Assembly: GCA_023313575.1 (NCBI GenBank)
Contig: JAJTTP010000001.1
Span: 5,642,001 to 5,706,000 of the forward strand
DNA: 64,000 nucleotides
Reading direction: 5' to 3'
DNA from: Eutypella sp. D-1
Lineage: Eukaryota > Ascomycota > Sordariomycetes > Xylariales > Diatrypaceae
The notes beneath the pieces were generated by a model. The model was not told where the DNA came from and did not search any database. It saw nothing but the letters and a program-made list of their open reading frames with translations. A program made the position numbers and the translations under genes. Each line of letters starts with the position of its first letter. Position 1 is the first letter of the stretch. This document shows positions 36,201 through 47,775 of this stretch, piece by piece.

Positions 36201-38866
36201 GATACGCATGCTTTCATTGGATTGATCACCTTGCCAAACTGGACGACAACCGGCGGCTTAAAGTAGGGTTGAACGACGACGGCAAGGTTCACATGTTCTT
36301 CCTAAAGAACCTACTCTTTTGGCTGGAAGCTATGGCTTTGATCCAAGAGCCGAATGTAGCCACCAAAAGTATTGTTGAGGTGGTATCTCTAACGAACGTG
36401 AGTTGATCCCCGCCTGATAATCACACCAGGACTGACTGCTCGGCTCATGTTGCTCAAAACCTTTAGGCAGCAGAGAACCCCAGGTTATATCTACTGCTAT
36501 TTGATGCAAGACGATTCATCCATGGAAACCACTGGATAATGACCCATGCCCCATTGCAGCTTTATTGTTCTGCCCTTATCTTCAGTCCAGTACCAAGGAT
36601 TCGGTCCTGTTTCGGACACCTCATACCATCGTGGGTCATACCCAAAATCAGTTTCGAAGATGCCTGGCTACCCGGATATTCGATTCTTCAAGGCCGCATT
36701 CTACCTGTCAATATGGGAAATACCATGATATCTGGATCTAGAGATGGTGCGATTAGGCTATGGGACTCTCGTACCGGAAAGGAACTGTTCAAGTTCGAGC
36801 AAAAGCAGCCGCCTAAGTTCAAGGAAAGGCAACTGCTCAGATTCGATGATCTAACTTCGGTGCGCTGCGCTTCTGTCTCTCAAGATGGCAAAAGGCTTGT
36901 GTATGGGTGGCATGATGGCCTGGTTAAAATATGGGAGATCGGTGCGCAATCCACCATCGACTTAGAAGGCCACAGAGATGACGTATGTTGTGTCTCGTTT
37001 ATTCCGGGGTCCAGCAACATGGTGTCATCACTATCGGAAGAACAAGAATTTCGAGTGTGGGACGTGGAGGAGCAACAGACAGTTCAGGTTTTCCAACTAC
37101 CTTCAGATGGCCCTTCTCGCCGAAGCCGTCGTGATTCACTGGCTATCTTACCCGACGGAAAACGAGTAGCGAGACAGCTTCGGGACATAGGACACATCCA
37201 GATATGGGACACTGAAACACAGGAGCTAGTGACTACCCTCGTTGGCCATACTAGGCCCATGACGTCCCTCGCATTCTCCGTGGACGGCAAAATTATGATA
37301 TCTAGCTGCTCAGATGGTGTTGTCATTTTGTGGGATGTTATAACTGGCTGCCAATTGCAGAGAATTTCCGGTTACGACAGCGTACGCGCCGTTACACTTT
37401 CTCAACCAGATGCGAAGCTAATGGTCATTGGTCTCAATAAAGGGGTTATTGAACTTCGTGAGTACGTTGACGTGTCGAAAAGCTGGAAGCGTCTTGGAGC
37501 CTTCAGTATAAATGGCTGGACTTTGGGGGATCATGTCTACAACAACACAATTAAATCACTCTGGTTTTCTCATGATAGCAAGAAACTGGCAGTAGCTTGC
37601 GTCGATGACACTACCCGGCTCTGCAATATAGTTGGCGTCCATGAACTGTCTCAGGACGCGGATGACACGAGACCTGTTCGCTTTGCGAGGTTTTTGCCTG
37701 GGAACGACGACGCCGTGATCTCGTTGTCGGCAGCTGAAGCAAAGATCTGGGACGTGAACTTGGGGCACACGAAGTCGATCTCAGAGCACGTCCGAGAGAT
37801 CAAGTTGTCGCCAGATCAGAAAATCATTGCATTGATAACGAGACGCCAGTCCGTTGAGCTTTGGGACAACGCCATGGAAACCAAGATTATCGGGTTTGAC
37901 CACGCGGAGAAGATTTGCTTTTCGTCTGATAACACGCACATGGCTTTGTATTGCAACAAACAGACTCGAATCCTAAACATGACAAGCTGGGCAGAAGCAG
38001 TAACCTTGAGTACCGATGGCCGAATCGAATTTTGGCCGAATAATCAGATGGTAGGCTGGTTCGATCGGACTCGAATGATGTTTATCCTATGGGATCTAAA
38101 TACGAGCAAGGAAATCACATCTTTACCATCCTCGCTCCCACCAAAACTCTCACCAGACGGCGAACTACTTGCGTTCGAGACAAGCGATCCAGACTGGTTA
38201 GAGGAAGAAGAATACGGTGTTATACTTTTAGAGGTGGGGACAGGAAGCCGACGAGCAACATTCAAGACCGGATTCTGTGTCCCCCATATCGCGTTCCACC
38301 CCGAAGGTCATACAATCATCGTAGGGGAAAGCACAAATTCCCGCATTACCGCATACGAGACAGCTTCTGGGTGTGAAAAATCGGTGTTCAAGATCCAGTC
38401 CCCCAACTCACTATCCAAAATCAGCGCCTTGGCGATCTCGCCAAACGGAAACATCCTGGCTGCTGCTATTACCACTTCGAAACCCTTTTCAACACCAGCA
38501 GATCACTGCATACAATTCTGGAATATCAATTCAGGCACAATAACCGGAAGTATAGGATGCACCGGCATCAAAATACACCGTTCTCTATCTTTTACCTTCT
38601 CTAACGACAGTCACTGCGTTGAAACTCTCCACGGGCGACTACCACTCGCGCCTGAGCTCTCAGACCAGCGCACCATGGAAAGCTGCCTTTACGTGGGAGA
38701 AAAATGGATAGCCCAAGGATCGGATAACCTGATATGGCTACCTAGCGGGTCATTCTCTCATGCACATCTTCGTGGCGAGAAGGTCGCCCTTGTGCACGAT
38801 TCAAACAAGTTCACATACTTGAAATTCGACCTCGCTAAAACACCCCTGAGAAGCCGGCAAACGTGA
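33269..38866 (+). CDS. NACHT-WD40 NOD-like receptor (about 1,761 aa)
   Basis: Six exons: 33269-33385, 33445-33757, 33817-34079, 34158-34322, 34370-36397 and 36467-38866, all phases consistent. The domain order is a short basic start, a Thr/Glu-rich linker, a fungal NACHT N-terminal helical region beginning near WGSLWAAAYESL, the NACHT NTPase and a WD40 region. The NTPase has Walker A GMAGTGKT at 468-475, Walker B LLVIVDALDE around 580-588 and sensor-like LRFLITSRH. The segment DARRFIHGNHWIMTHAPLQLYCSALIFSP links to WD40 repeats from about residue 1015 onward (ISGSRDGAIRLWD, VYGWHDGLVKIWE, ISSCSDGVVILWD). Such STAND proteins act in the cytosol in heterokaryon incompatibility and immune-like cell death. 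The WD40 units are divergent rather than near-identical, unlike the HET-E type. No Pfam-style effector domain such as HET, HeLo or lipase is fused. Acceptor 33810 is an alternative for exon 3. Confidence 0.88.
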
Positions 38867-39290
38867 TAGACATGTCAAACGCACCAGTCCCAGCCTCTAG
38901 ACTCATTTAGATCCTATAAATGTATCATATCTTGTCTACATTACTGCAAATCCTTCTAGCCAACCCATAGCATTGTTTCATCATGTACCTCTGTCATCCT
39001 TCTGGACTTTTTCAGACTTTTCTCCCATGTTTGCCATCCATACTAGACGTGATATTAACCTAGATACAAATGAAACTGTACAAATCCAAGAGTTCTTGCG
39101 CGATGATAGTAAACAAAACCTCGGAGACAAGTCAGCCTGCTCTACAAGCTCTGATCCCCCCTGTACTAATTGACCCACTTTAGGGGTGACCTACCAAATA
39201 TACATGACGTACTGATATCCTTCATGCGACGAAGAATGAAACCCAAAACTTATAGGATAAGAGTACATAAGCCTACTTATAATGACTGCT
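38867..39290. other. Intergenic, between convergent genes
   Basis: This is the shared 3' flank of the receptor gene and the single-pass membrane protein gene. No structure was seen. Confidence 0.6.
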
Positions 39291-40353
39291 TCAAGCCTCT
39301 CCAGACCCGAGTTCATACCTCGTATGTGCGTAGTCGGCCTCAGCCGGCAATCCCGTATCCGGCGCCTCCACGAGCACTCCGTGAGAGTGCTGATGAGGGT
39401 CCCCGGTGCTCGGGATGTGTTTGGACGCCCCTTCCTTCTCCCCTGGAGATTGCGACGCGTCCCGCCGCCTCTTGGAGAACTCGAAGTTCCTCCTGAACCA
39501 CCATATCAGGCCGCCCACTACGGCGAAGAGAACAATAGCGCCGGCGACCGCTATTCCGGCCACAGCACCGGAACTAAGACCGCCACTCCCTGGTCCTGGA
39601 ACCGCAGGGCTGGATGTTGTCTGGGTCTCTGCGGTAGTTCTGGCGGGGCTCGAAGATGATTCGCTATCCGGTGCCGACGAGGGCGAGGGCGGGAACGTGA
39701 TGCCGGCGCTCTGTAATGCGAGGACGGGCGCCAAGGCCGGGGTGAACAGCGAGAGGTCCGATTCCTGCCACGCGACGGAGATGGGGTTCGCGTACGCGGT
39801 GGTTCCCTCCAGCGTCGTCGTTTCGTCGTCTCGCGAGGCGCTCGCGAAGCTCAGCTCGTTGGTGATCGCCGTCGTGAGGACCTCGTAGCACGACCACCCG
39901 GTATGCTGAGCGGAGTGGACGCCACTAGGAGAATTAAGTTTTTCAATTCGAAGGTTCTTCTATGTTAAGGACAAACAGAGGGTGTGTGAGTAGAGGAAAA
40001 GGAAACAAGCACTGCACTTACGGCGGACAGCAAACCGCGAGCGTAGTCGCGGGTCCAGACTCGGGACGATAGACGGACGTAGCGACGTAATTATACAAAT
40101 GCGGACACACGCCGGGGGAGTACCAGAGCCCGGAATCGTACTGGTACTCGCTGTACGACTCCGGATAGCAGCTGGGCTTATTGATGCCGGAGTCGAGCTG
40201 GTACGCGCGCTGCGCGCCCGCCCACTCCGTGGACTCGTACGCCGACGCCGCCGTGCAGTCGTCGTTGGGCGTCAGCACCGTCGTCAGCGGGATCGCGGAC
40301 GTCTGCGTGAACGAGGCGCTCAGGCCATCCTGTTTGATCTCGGTGGCGGACAT
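39291..40353 (-). CDS. Single-pass membrane protein with Cys-bearing N-terminal domain (321 aa)
   Basis: Two exons, 40353-40022 and 39924-39291 (minus strand), flank a 97-nt intron (GTAAGT donor, TAG acceptor). The product has 321 residues. The N-terminal part has spaced cysteines (NDDCTAA, KPSCYPE, PGVCPHLY, AVCCPP, WSCYEV) and aromatic residues, as in small ascomycete surface domains. A Ser/Thr/Pro stalk follows, then a Gly/Ala-rich membrane helix at about 231-254 and a basic stop (RRNFEFSKRRR), with a 60-residue cytosolic tail. ATG 40353 gives MSATEIKQDG. No classical signal peptide precedes the Cys region, though many fungal paralogues of this architecture look the same. The function is unknown; a sensor or wall-contact role would be a guess. 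It is convergent with the receptor gene. Confidence 0.75.
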
Positions 40354-41276
40354 GGTTCTTTGTTTGCTCCGCTCCCCTCTCCCGGTCACTGTGGTGAACG
40401 ATGTAGCGTTTAGGAGGAATGGGTTTTAGAGTGGATTGCGAAAACTCGGGGAAAAGGGGGGGAAATTGCTAGTCGGAATTATGTGTGTAGCGGGCAGTGC
40501 GGAGGGAAAAAGTAGAACAGGTGTTGTTGTGCCGATCAAATGTGCAGTTTGAAAATGCATGTTTTGCGACTTGCGCCACGCAGGATCGAAGGCCAATTGG
40601 GGGCTGGCCGCTGGCCATGATTGCATCGCAAGCTACCGTCTCATGAAGCGAAATATTTTAACCTCAATCCTAAACTTGGCGGCGCTTCCATAACCCCCCC
40701 CCCCCTCTCCGCCTCAGTGGCTTCTGCGGCCGGGAAGCTGAGTACGAGGCTTGAAACAATTATATTTTCACTGGGAAACCCCTGTCCCTACCCAAGGGGC
40801 CTATTCATGTGAGCCCCGGCCGTGATATCGGGTCCCCAAGGCGCCACATAATACCGAGGCCGTTTGGACTCGGGCTACATACACTGCATTTCCATACTCC
40901 CGTTTTCTATCACATAGATGGTTTCACGTGGAGGATCAACGGTAGTGCTTAGGCTGTGTGTCCATAGAATTGAGCCCCTTTAGTGGGTCCACTTGGATAG
41001 GGGAAGTGGACGAAAGCCCAGATAACCTCTCACGTTGAACAACTATCAATTTTCACCCCATTTCTCTTAAAACGACAAGACGAGCACCAAAAATAATTAG
41101 TGGATGCGAAATTGAATAAGAAAAAAAAGCGGTCTGAAAATGAATCTATAAAGTGCGGCTGTATAGTTCATGGGCTCGTTTCCCCCACAAACCTAAGAGA
41201 GACGCGTAGAGTACATGCACATGTTCACAGACGAACTTCGCCTGCCCGTTAACGACCATCGCCGGATCCATCCATT
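40354..41276. other. Intergenic region with poly-C tract
   Basis: This lies upstream of the single-pass membrane protein gene and downstream of the acylphosphatase. A run of about 12 C occurs at 40694-40705. No gene is seen. Confidence 0.6.
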
Positions 41277-41811
41277 TTAACGGCGCACCTCGAACTCAGT
41301 CTCGCCGTCGACGAGGTCGCGGGTGTGCTTCTCGAGCTTGACGACGCTGGCGTGAGGCGGGCCCTTGTCCACATCGGCAAGGAACTGCTTCATGGCGTTC
41401 TCTTCGCCTTGTGCCTCACCTTCGACCTGCACGTAGATAGACAAGATGGATCTAGTTAGCAAGCCGGCCATTGTACCGGTTCTTGAAAAGGATAAGCAGG
41501 TCAGGGCCCAGTACTACGCACCGTCGCCTGGTTGGTGTTGCGACACCAACCCGTGATCTTGTGCTCAGCCGCCTTCTTCTGCGTGTAGTAACGGAAGCTG
41601 ACCCCTTTATTAAAAAATGCGGCGTTAAAACACACTTAGAACAAGGTATTGAGAGTTGCGGATTCATGGAGTGGTTCTCGGTACCTTGGACGCGACCATG
41701 AGCGACGAAGTAGATCTGAAGAGAAGGTTTAACTTCCGGGCTTTAATCAACGTTGGGGGAGGGAATGGGGGGAGTGGAGTGGGTTTCCGTACGCACCCTT
41801 TGCGCTGCCAT
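41277..41811 (-). CDS. Acylphosphatase (92 aa)
   Basis: Four exons on the minus strand: 41811-41797 (five codons, MAAQR), 41715-41685, 41604-41522 and 41426-41277. The product of 92 residues is the usual length. The family signature is complete: GRVQGVSFRYYTQ with the phosphate-binding catalytic Arg at 20, and GWCRNT with the catalytic Asn at 38, followed by TVEGEAQG. The enzyme hydrolyses the carboxyl-phosphate bond of acylphosphates such as 1,3-bisphosphoglycerate in the cytosol; its physiological role in fungi is unclear. All splice sites are GT/AG with GTGCGT or GTACCG donors. The gene is divergent from the Tls1-like gene, 735 bp away, so the two probably share a promoter region. The tiny first exons make it easy to miss. 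Confidence 0.93.
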
Positions 41812-42546
41812 TGTGGACTGGAATCGAGATCTCCTTCTAGTAGATCATGTGGTGTGTGATGCCCTTCTGAATTGGGCTTGGAGAAATATGCACAGAAACA
41901 CAGTTAGAGGGCTCTAGTTAGGTCAATCTGTCCATGGATATCGGGTAATGGGGGAAGGATAGGCCTCCAGCGCTGGAGCTCCGTCTGAAAGCGATAATGT
42001 AGTATGAGGTCAGACCCTGATAAGAGGGTATTTACCTAAACCAGTAATATGCAATAATCGGCGCTGAGTAACTTGACTCATCATGCGATAAACGGAAAAA
42101 TATCGGGTTACCCCGGATTTTCATATGTAACCCGTTTCATAACTATTCCAATTCCTGTCCCTAAGGGCCAAGGCAGCCCGGAAACAAACCACAATCAGTT
42201 CATCAATCAATCGCCCCTTCCAAAGTACCCGGACTCAACACATTCGTGTATGGATACTATTACATAACTTTAACAACAATCAAGCCTTCAAGGCCTTCCA
42301 ACTTTTCCAAAGTAACTTTATTTTTTATTTTTTTCATTTCTTTTTCATTTCCTTCCTAACCTTATTAACCGTGTTACCGTCTCACTTCCCCTGCTACTTT
42401 ATTTAACCTCATACACATCATCATTTATTGTATTACATCGACATAATCCGCAGCAGACAACATCTCGAGTATCTAATCCCGATTTACACCTTTTCTTTCC
42501 CACCGCTCGGATAAAATTAATCGTGCGTGCTGTGCTGTCAAGGACG
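41812..42546. promoter_or_regulatory. Divergent promoter region, acylphosphatase / Tls1-like
   Basis: This 735-bp space lies between two divergent start codons. The side near 42547 is rich in pyrimidines and TTT runs (42300-42440), a common fungal promoter or leader feature. No specific binding site is claimed. Confidence 0.5.
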
Positions 42547-44381
42547 ATGGATACACAGACGACGTCACCGACGCCTGAACCTCAGGTCGTGTTCCGGGGC
42601 AAGAAGCGCAAGGCCTATCGTCGGCGTACCGAAACCGACGACCGCGACGACGCAACAACTCGGGGAGCAACACCCGTCGCCCCATCGCACAACAGCAACG
42701 GCAACGGCACAGCGGATCCCACCATCGACCCGTCATCTGCACCGTCCGATCCGTCGGCCTCTACCGCGACAGCTACGAGTCCAAGACAAGAGAACGGTAA
42801 AAAATCCGCGAAAGAGGAACAGGAGGAGGAAGAAGAGAAAGGCCTGTCGGTGGCCGAGGTTCTACGCCTGCGGAATGCGCGGAAGTCGCGGCTCGGCGGC
42901 GTCAAGTTCAGTGCGGTCGACAGCGCCGGCTCCCGGGGTACGGCAGATGGGCAGACCGGCGGTGAAGATGACATCAACGGAAACATGGACGACCTGAGCC
43001 TTATGATCCGCGAGGAGGAGAGTCGCGTCGTCGAGAGGTCAACGACGGCCGCTGCCGGCGTCAAGGGGCGCTTTGCTCCGCAAACGGGGCTCTCAAGCGA
43101 GTTAATCAACAAGCATATGTGAGTTTCTTTCGTGCCTCACTCCCCCTTGCTCTCAACCCTTGTATCGGGTTCTGTTTTACTTCTTTTACCATGCTTTTCG
43201 GATATGCCAACCAAGCAGAGACTAATTCAGCAAGGGAACAATACATAGAAGCCGAGCTAGCAAAGAGACACGCGGCGTCCTCTGCCCCCCTCTCCTCTTC
43301 CTCAACAGCCGACGCCACTGCCGCGGCCATCTCCCAATGGCAGCAGGACCGAAACTCATCGTCGTCATTTAACGGTGCTCCGGGCGACGCTTCAGCGGAC
43401 AAGATATACGAGGAGTTCGCGCGCACAGGCAAATTGACGGCGGCGCGGCTGCCGACGGAGCGCCACACTGCGCTCCAAGGCAAGTTGCTGGAGGTCGACC
43501 TAGGCGACGAAATGCGCAGCCGCAACGCAGCGATGACGGAGCGTGCCGCGCGCCGGCTATTGGGAGAGGGCGAGGTCGATGACGACGATGACGACGACGG
43601 GCTAGAGGGCGATGGCCGCAACGCCAAGAAGGTCCGGCTCGGTCGCGACGGCAAGCCCTGGCGACCCCGCAACCGGAGGGGCAGCGACGACGTCAAGAGA
43701 GACCGCATTGTCGAGGAACTTTTGCGCGAGAACAGATGTGAGTTTCTCTACGCCCTCATCTTTCCGATCTGCAGACGTGGAATAAGTCTGCCTGACTCAC
43801 CCGCCATCCATACCTCGCCGTCACTATTTTTTCTCTGTTTTTAACCTAGGTGCCCACAATTCACTAACACCACATGCCTCACAGTCGACGTCTACGAGAA
43901 CCCGACACCGCCCGCGGGCACGTCCAACGACAAGAAAGACGCAACCGCGCACGCCGGCGCCTCGAACGCCAACAACAACAACAACAAAAACAACGAAGAC
44001 GGCGGCGCAGCGGGCCCGGACCCAGACCAAGCGGCCGACGACCGGATCGCAGAGGAGTTCCGGCGCGAATTCCTAGAAGCGATGGCGGAGCGGCGACAGC
44101 GCCGGCGCGCACCGCTCGCGAACCCGCACTTCGTGCGCGGCAAATCCGGACAGGGTCGGGGCGGCGCGGGCGGGCCGGGAGGCAAGGACGCCGAGACTGT
44201 CGAGGTGCTCCGCGGTCCGAAGCTCGGCGGCAGCCGCAATGCCCGCGCCGCCATGCGCGACATCCTGCTCCAGCAGGAGCGCGAGAAGCTCGCTGCTGGC
44301 GGCCCTAGCGGCAAGGCCGCCGGCGGTATGCATAGTATTGGCAACAAGAGGACGGGTGGTAGGCCGGGCGGGAGGAGATGA
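42547..44381 (+). CDS. Tls1/C9orf78 (HCA59) family spliceosome-associated protein (523 aa)
   Basis: Three exons: 42547-43118, 43235-43737 and 43885-44381, with donors GTGAGT and GTGAGT and acceptors AAG and CAG. The key junction restores NKHMEQYIEAELAKRH, the family hallmark (KHM followed by a YIE-ELAKR helix). Upstream is VVFRGKKRKAYRRR and GLSVAEVLRLRNARKSRLGGVKF, also typical of the HCA59 domain. The human protein C9orf78 and fission yeast Tls1 bind the spliceosomal helicase Brr2 and influence splicing, and Tls1 affects telomere length through shelterin transcripts. This copy is longer than those because of low-complexity inserts: an Asp run near residues 303-309 and Asn-rich and Gly-rich stretches. 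Residues at the C-terminus (PHFVRGKSGQGRGG...) are basic. The role here is inferred from family only. Confidence 0.88.
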
Positions 44382-45936
44382 GTTGGATGAGGGACGGGGC
44401 CGGTCGGGTTATCGAAAATCGATATGTCCGGCTGTGCTGTGCTGTGCGTGTTTTCTCCGAGTCCTCAAAACATATTCACTTACCTATGTAGGTAGTAAAA
44501 CATGCCGTTGGCGCTAGATATACACAACTAGAATATTTACATGACCAACACAACCCCCGAGGACACCGACCCTCCCCCTGCCCCCTCCTCCCCCTTTTCC
44601 CCATTCCCCCAACTTAAGTTCTAGAAACACCCCATATGTCTACATTATCTACCCATCCGACGGAGAGAATCCAGCAAGCGAGTGCGCGAGCGACTACCCA
44701 TTTCCATCTCGCCACGATGGATAGACAGATAATGGAGTTTGCTTCAAAAGTCAGAATTAATGAAACCTTTTTTTACTGAGCGAGCGAGTGCGGAAGGGGA
44801 AAAAGTATAGATAGGGACATACCATACCATACGTACCTACTTCATAGTACTGGTGGACTTCACCTACTTGCCCAACTCTACCACTACCACTACCACTACC
44901 ACTACCACTACAATATCGCAAATTAAGCAGTCAGGCCAATTACGTAGGCACCAGATAGATAGATAGATAAGACGGAGGAGGAAAGCATGCATACACATAA
45001 TCTAGACCAACCAGCTACAGAAGGAAAGGAAAGAAGCGAAAAGAACAGCATTCATATCACCTATATCACCTTACCTACCTAGGTGGAACACCTGCCTGGC
45101 GGCAATAGTACCAAATTTGTGTGGCATGTTATATATGAAATAGTGTATCCATAGCATCAATCAATGGATAGCCAGAGAGAGAAGAAACCTATCTATACAC
45201 ACACATACACACACACACACAACACGCAACGCAGTTACCCTATCCATTAAGCGCTCAATACGCTTATCCCATGCCATGCCATGCCATGTTTATTATGCCT
45301 TTAATAACCTGACCTTTAGGGAAACCTAACGCCTTGCTTTCCTTTCCTATGCCAGCTAGCCATTCCATGCAATGTTCCTTTGCCCTGTTCTGTCCTGTCC
45401 TGTTGTTCCCTTTTAGGGTTTTCCGTAGTTGAAAACCTGATCGAGTATGCGTTGCCCCTGCTCGTTTTTCTTACGTAATTCGTCGCCGTCCCCCTTTTTT
45501 CATACATGTGTCGTAATAAAAGACCGATTTCTTCCCCAACAAACCCCCTCGCCTCCTTTCCTTCTCCCCTTGTAACCTGTTGGTATGTATCCTTCTCGCC
45601 CGTCGGAAAAAAAAAAAAAAACGAACCAAAAAATGAAAGATGACTTCGAGTGGCTGGTATCATTCAGTATAACTCCCTTTGTTCCTGGAAAATAGAACAC
45701 CATATTCGTATTCGATAAAGTGTGACTATACTCTTGGTTGTGGCTAGGATTTCGTGTTCGTAGATAGACAAAAGAAAAAAGATGGAAGGGACTCGTGAAT
45801 GCTCCGTCGTTTTGTTGCAGGACTTCGTCTGTTGATGTTAGGCGGTATGGGTTGGACTATACCAATTTGTGTTGCTCTTGTGGGTTCGTAGCGATGCCAT
45901 TATGTGTATCGCCACTGAATCAGGTGTTCGCTCTCT
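44382..45936. other. 1.6-kb gap between convergent genes, microsatellite-rich
   Basis: It contains a CTACCA hexamer array at about 44878-44911, GATA units near 44955-44970, CA dinucleotides near 45195-45221, CCATG pentamers near 45270-45288 and an A run near 45606-45620. No gene is seen. Confidence 0.65.
44878..44911. repeat. (CTACCA)n hexanucleotide array
   Basis: More than five head-to-tail CTACCA units are read directly. Confidence 0.9.
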
Positions 45937-47775
45937 TTACGATTTCGTTAGTATCCCAAAACCGATGCGTGAAGCCTTGGTTCTAAGCGACTGCTTCTTC
46001 TTGGTATTATTCCCGACAGTGGAGTCGTCGGCTGGTTGCGCCCCCCGAGTTTTGCCGTTCAAATCGAGATTCGTCCGGTCGTCCGTCTGGCTCTGATTGG
46101 AATGTTCGCCGGCGGCTTTCCTCGCTCTCTCCGTCCTCTCTGCAATTCTCTCATATTTCTCTTTCTCCCACTGTTTCCTTTCTTTCTCCATCTCCTTTTT
46201 CTCACCGGCGATCCACTCCTCCCATTCGCCGACACCAGCGGATGACCAGGCGACCCCGTCAGCTCGAACCTCGAGCTCATCACCACCACTTAGACGTATA
46301 GCTTCTGTCTCAGAGATGCCCCCTCCTCGGCTGTTGAACTTCTTACGAACGCTGTCATGGCCGCTACTGCCGCTCATACGAGTGTTTTCCTTCATCAGCG
46401 ACCCCTTCTTGCTATGTTCGAGATCCCAGTCTTTGCCGATATCGCGTAGGACTTCATCACGCGCGAAGCGTCTCGTGCGCGTTCTCAACATACCACCAGC
46501 TACAAGACTGTGTGCTTCGTTGCTTTCGCCGCCTCTATCATGGGCTGAGACCCAGACACGCGCGGCTAAGCGGCCAGCGATCTCAGCACCGGTCGGTGTG
46601 CCAGCACAGATGTCTCCCTTAATGACATTGTTGCTGGAAAACCACTGACCGATAGACAATAGCGGCGGGCTTGCGACGCTGTCCATGCAATGTAGTAGTG
46701 CTGTCAACGGTAGTGCAGCCTCTGATACCAAGTGTGATGTCGCATAGGGTGCGAGGTCAGCATAAGAGATGCCGTGCGGCGAGAAGATAACCGAAAGGGG
46801 TCGTGCCAGAGCTGCACGGTGTTTAGAGGGAACCAGTCCTCGATATGGCTGCTCTTCGGAATGGGAAGATGCCTTGAACAGATCGTGAGAGGACATACGT
46901 TGGTGTACAACATGGTGGTTGGGCCCCTCTGGGTGGTAGAGTTGGGGCTGGGCATTAACGGAAGGCGGAGACAAGAGTGTTACAGCAGACTGGACAGAAC
47001 GCAGTGAACGCGGTGATATCGGGGGTGAAGGTGGACGAAGTGTCGTATCTGATATTGAGACGGTGGCGGAGGGGTGTCTGCTGGTACCTTGGTCACCAAT
47101 AGAATCTGGCGTGGTGGGCGGCGTAGTGAGGGCTGCCTGCTCCTGTTGTTGCTTTTTCTGCTGCTGGAGCTGAGCCTGTTGTAACGATATAGGTGCAGGT
47201 ATGGCGAGTTGCAGGCTGGGGATTGAGGGGGGCCGATATGTGATACCGATGGCACCATGCAAGCCAGCAGGGTCACGCTTCTTCCGTTGCGGCACAAACG
47301 AGACTGTGACCTCACCTTCCAGGCCATCATCCGCAACGCGAGGGACCACAACGCGTACCGCGGTTTGTCGGCCAGTCAGACGCGGGTTCTCCCAGCGTTC
47401 AAGTGTGACCACCTTCTCTGGGTCGAAGTAGCGCCAACTTCGGATGAGACGGGCCGCTGACGGCTCTGCTAGGATTAACGGCGTCTTGCCCGAAGCCGGT
47501 AGCTGGCGTAGTGTCGCTTCATTGCAATGATCACTCTTGTGTTGACTGATGACGACAAGGTCGAGCTCTGGTAGGTCTGACAGCGACGTGATACATTCCC
47601 GTTTCGTACGAGCAGACTTGGGCAGGAAGAGGGTCGGGCATGTGATCCATGGATCCAGTAGGATGGTGAACGGCCGGGGTGGCTTGATGGAATTCCTCGA
47701 GGGCAGAGGAATGCTAGGCTCGAAGGAGAGCAGGAACGAAGCGTCCGAGTTCAGCTGTTTGATATTTAACGCCAT
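45937..47775 (-). CDS. Metallo-beta-lactamase-fold protein (612 aa)
   Basis: A single exon encodes 612 residues. The N-terminal half has the metallo-beta-lactamase outline: TILLDPWITCP (start of the sandwich) and LVVISQHKSDHCNEATL at about 73-89, where H79, D82 and H83 stand for the metal-binding HxHxDH motif, with Lys/Ser between the first His and the Asp. A central region (roughly 190-310) is Gln/Pro/Ser-rich and probably disordered, as if inserted into the fold. Later blocks (LSVIFSPHGISYADLAPY, PLTALLHCMD and GDICAGTPTGAEIAGRLAARVWVSAHD) resemble the distal half of UlaG-like hydrolases. The C-terminus is a highly charged coiled segment (EKKEMEKERKQWEKEKYER). The substrate is unknown. Only part of the canonical metal ligands is evident, so catalysis is not certain. 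ATG 47775 is the first in frame. Confidence 0.8.
   Translation of the reverse strand: MALNIKQLNSDASFLLSFEPSIPLPSRNSIKPPRPFTILLDPWITCPTLFLPKSARTKRECITSLSDLPELDLVVISQHKSDHCNEATLRQLPASGKTPLILAEPSAARLIRSWRYFDPEKVVTLERWENPRLTGRQTAVRVVVPRVADDGLEGEVTVSFVPQRKKRDPAGLHGAIGITYRPPSIPSLQLAIPAPISLQQAQLQQQKKQQQEQAALTTPPTTPDSIGDQGTSRHPSATVSISDTTLRPPSPPISPRSLRSVQSAVTLLSPPSVNAQPQLYHPEGPNHHVVHQRMSSHDLFKASSHSEEQPYRGLVPSKHRAALARPLSVIFSPHGISYADLAPYATSHLVSEAALPLTALLHCMDSVASPPLLSIGQWFSSNNVIKGDICAGTPTGAEIAGRLAARVWVSAHDRGGESNEAHSLVAGGMLRTRTRRFARDEVLRDIGKDWDLEHSKKGSLMKENTRMSGSSGHDSVRKKFNSRGGGISETEAIRLSGGDELEVRADGVAWSSAGVGEWEEWIAGEKKEMEKERKQWEKEKYERIAERTERARKAAGEHSNQSQTDDRTNLDLNGKTRGAQPADDSTVGNNTKKKQSLRTKASRIGFGILTKS

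Noticed and set aside
44821..45290. CRISPR-like array
   Set aside because: The repeats are short microsatellites without unique spacers, and the genome is eukaryotic.
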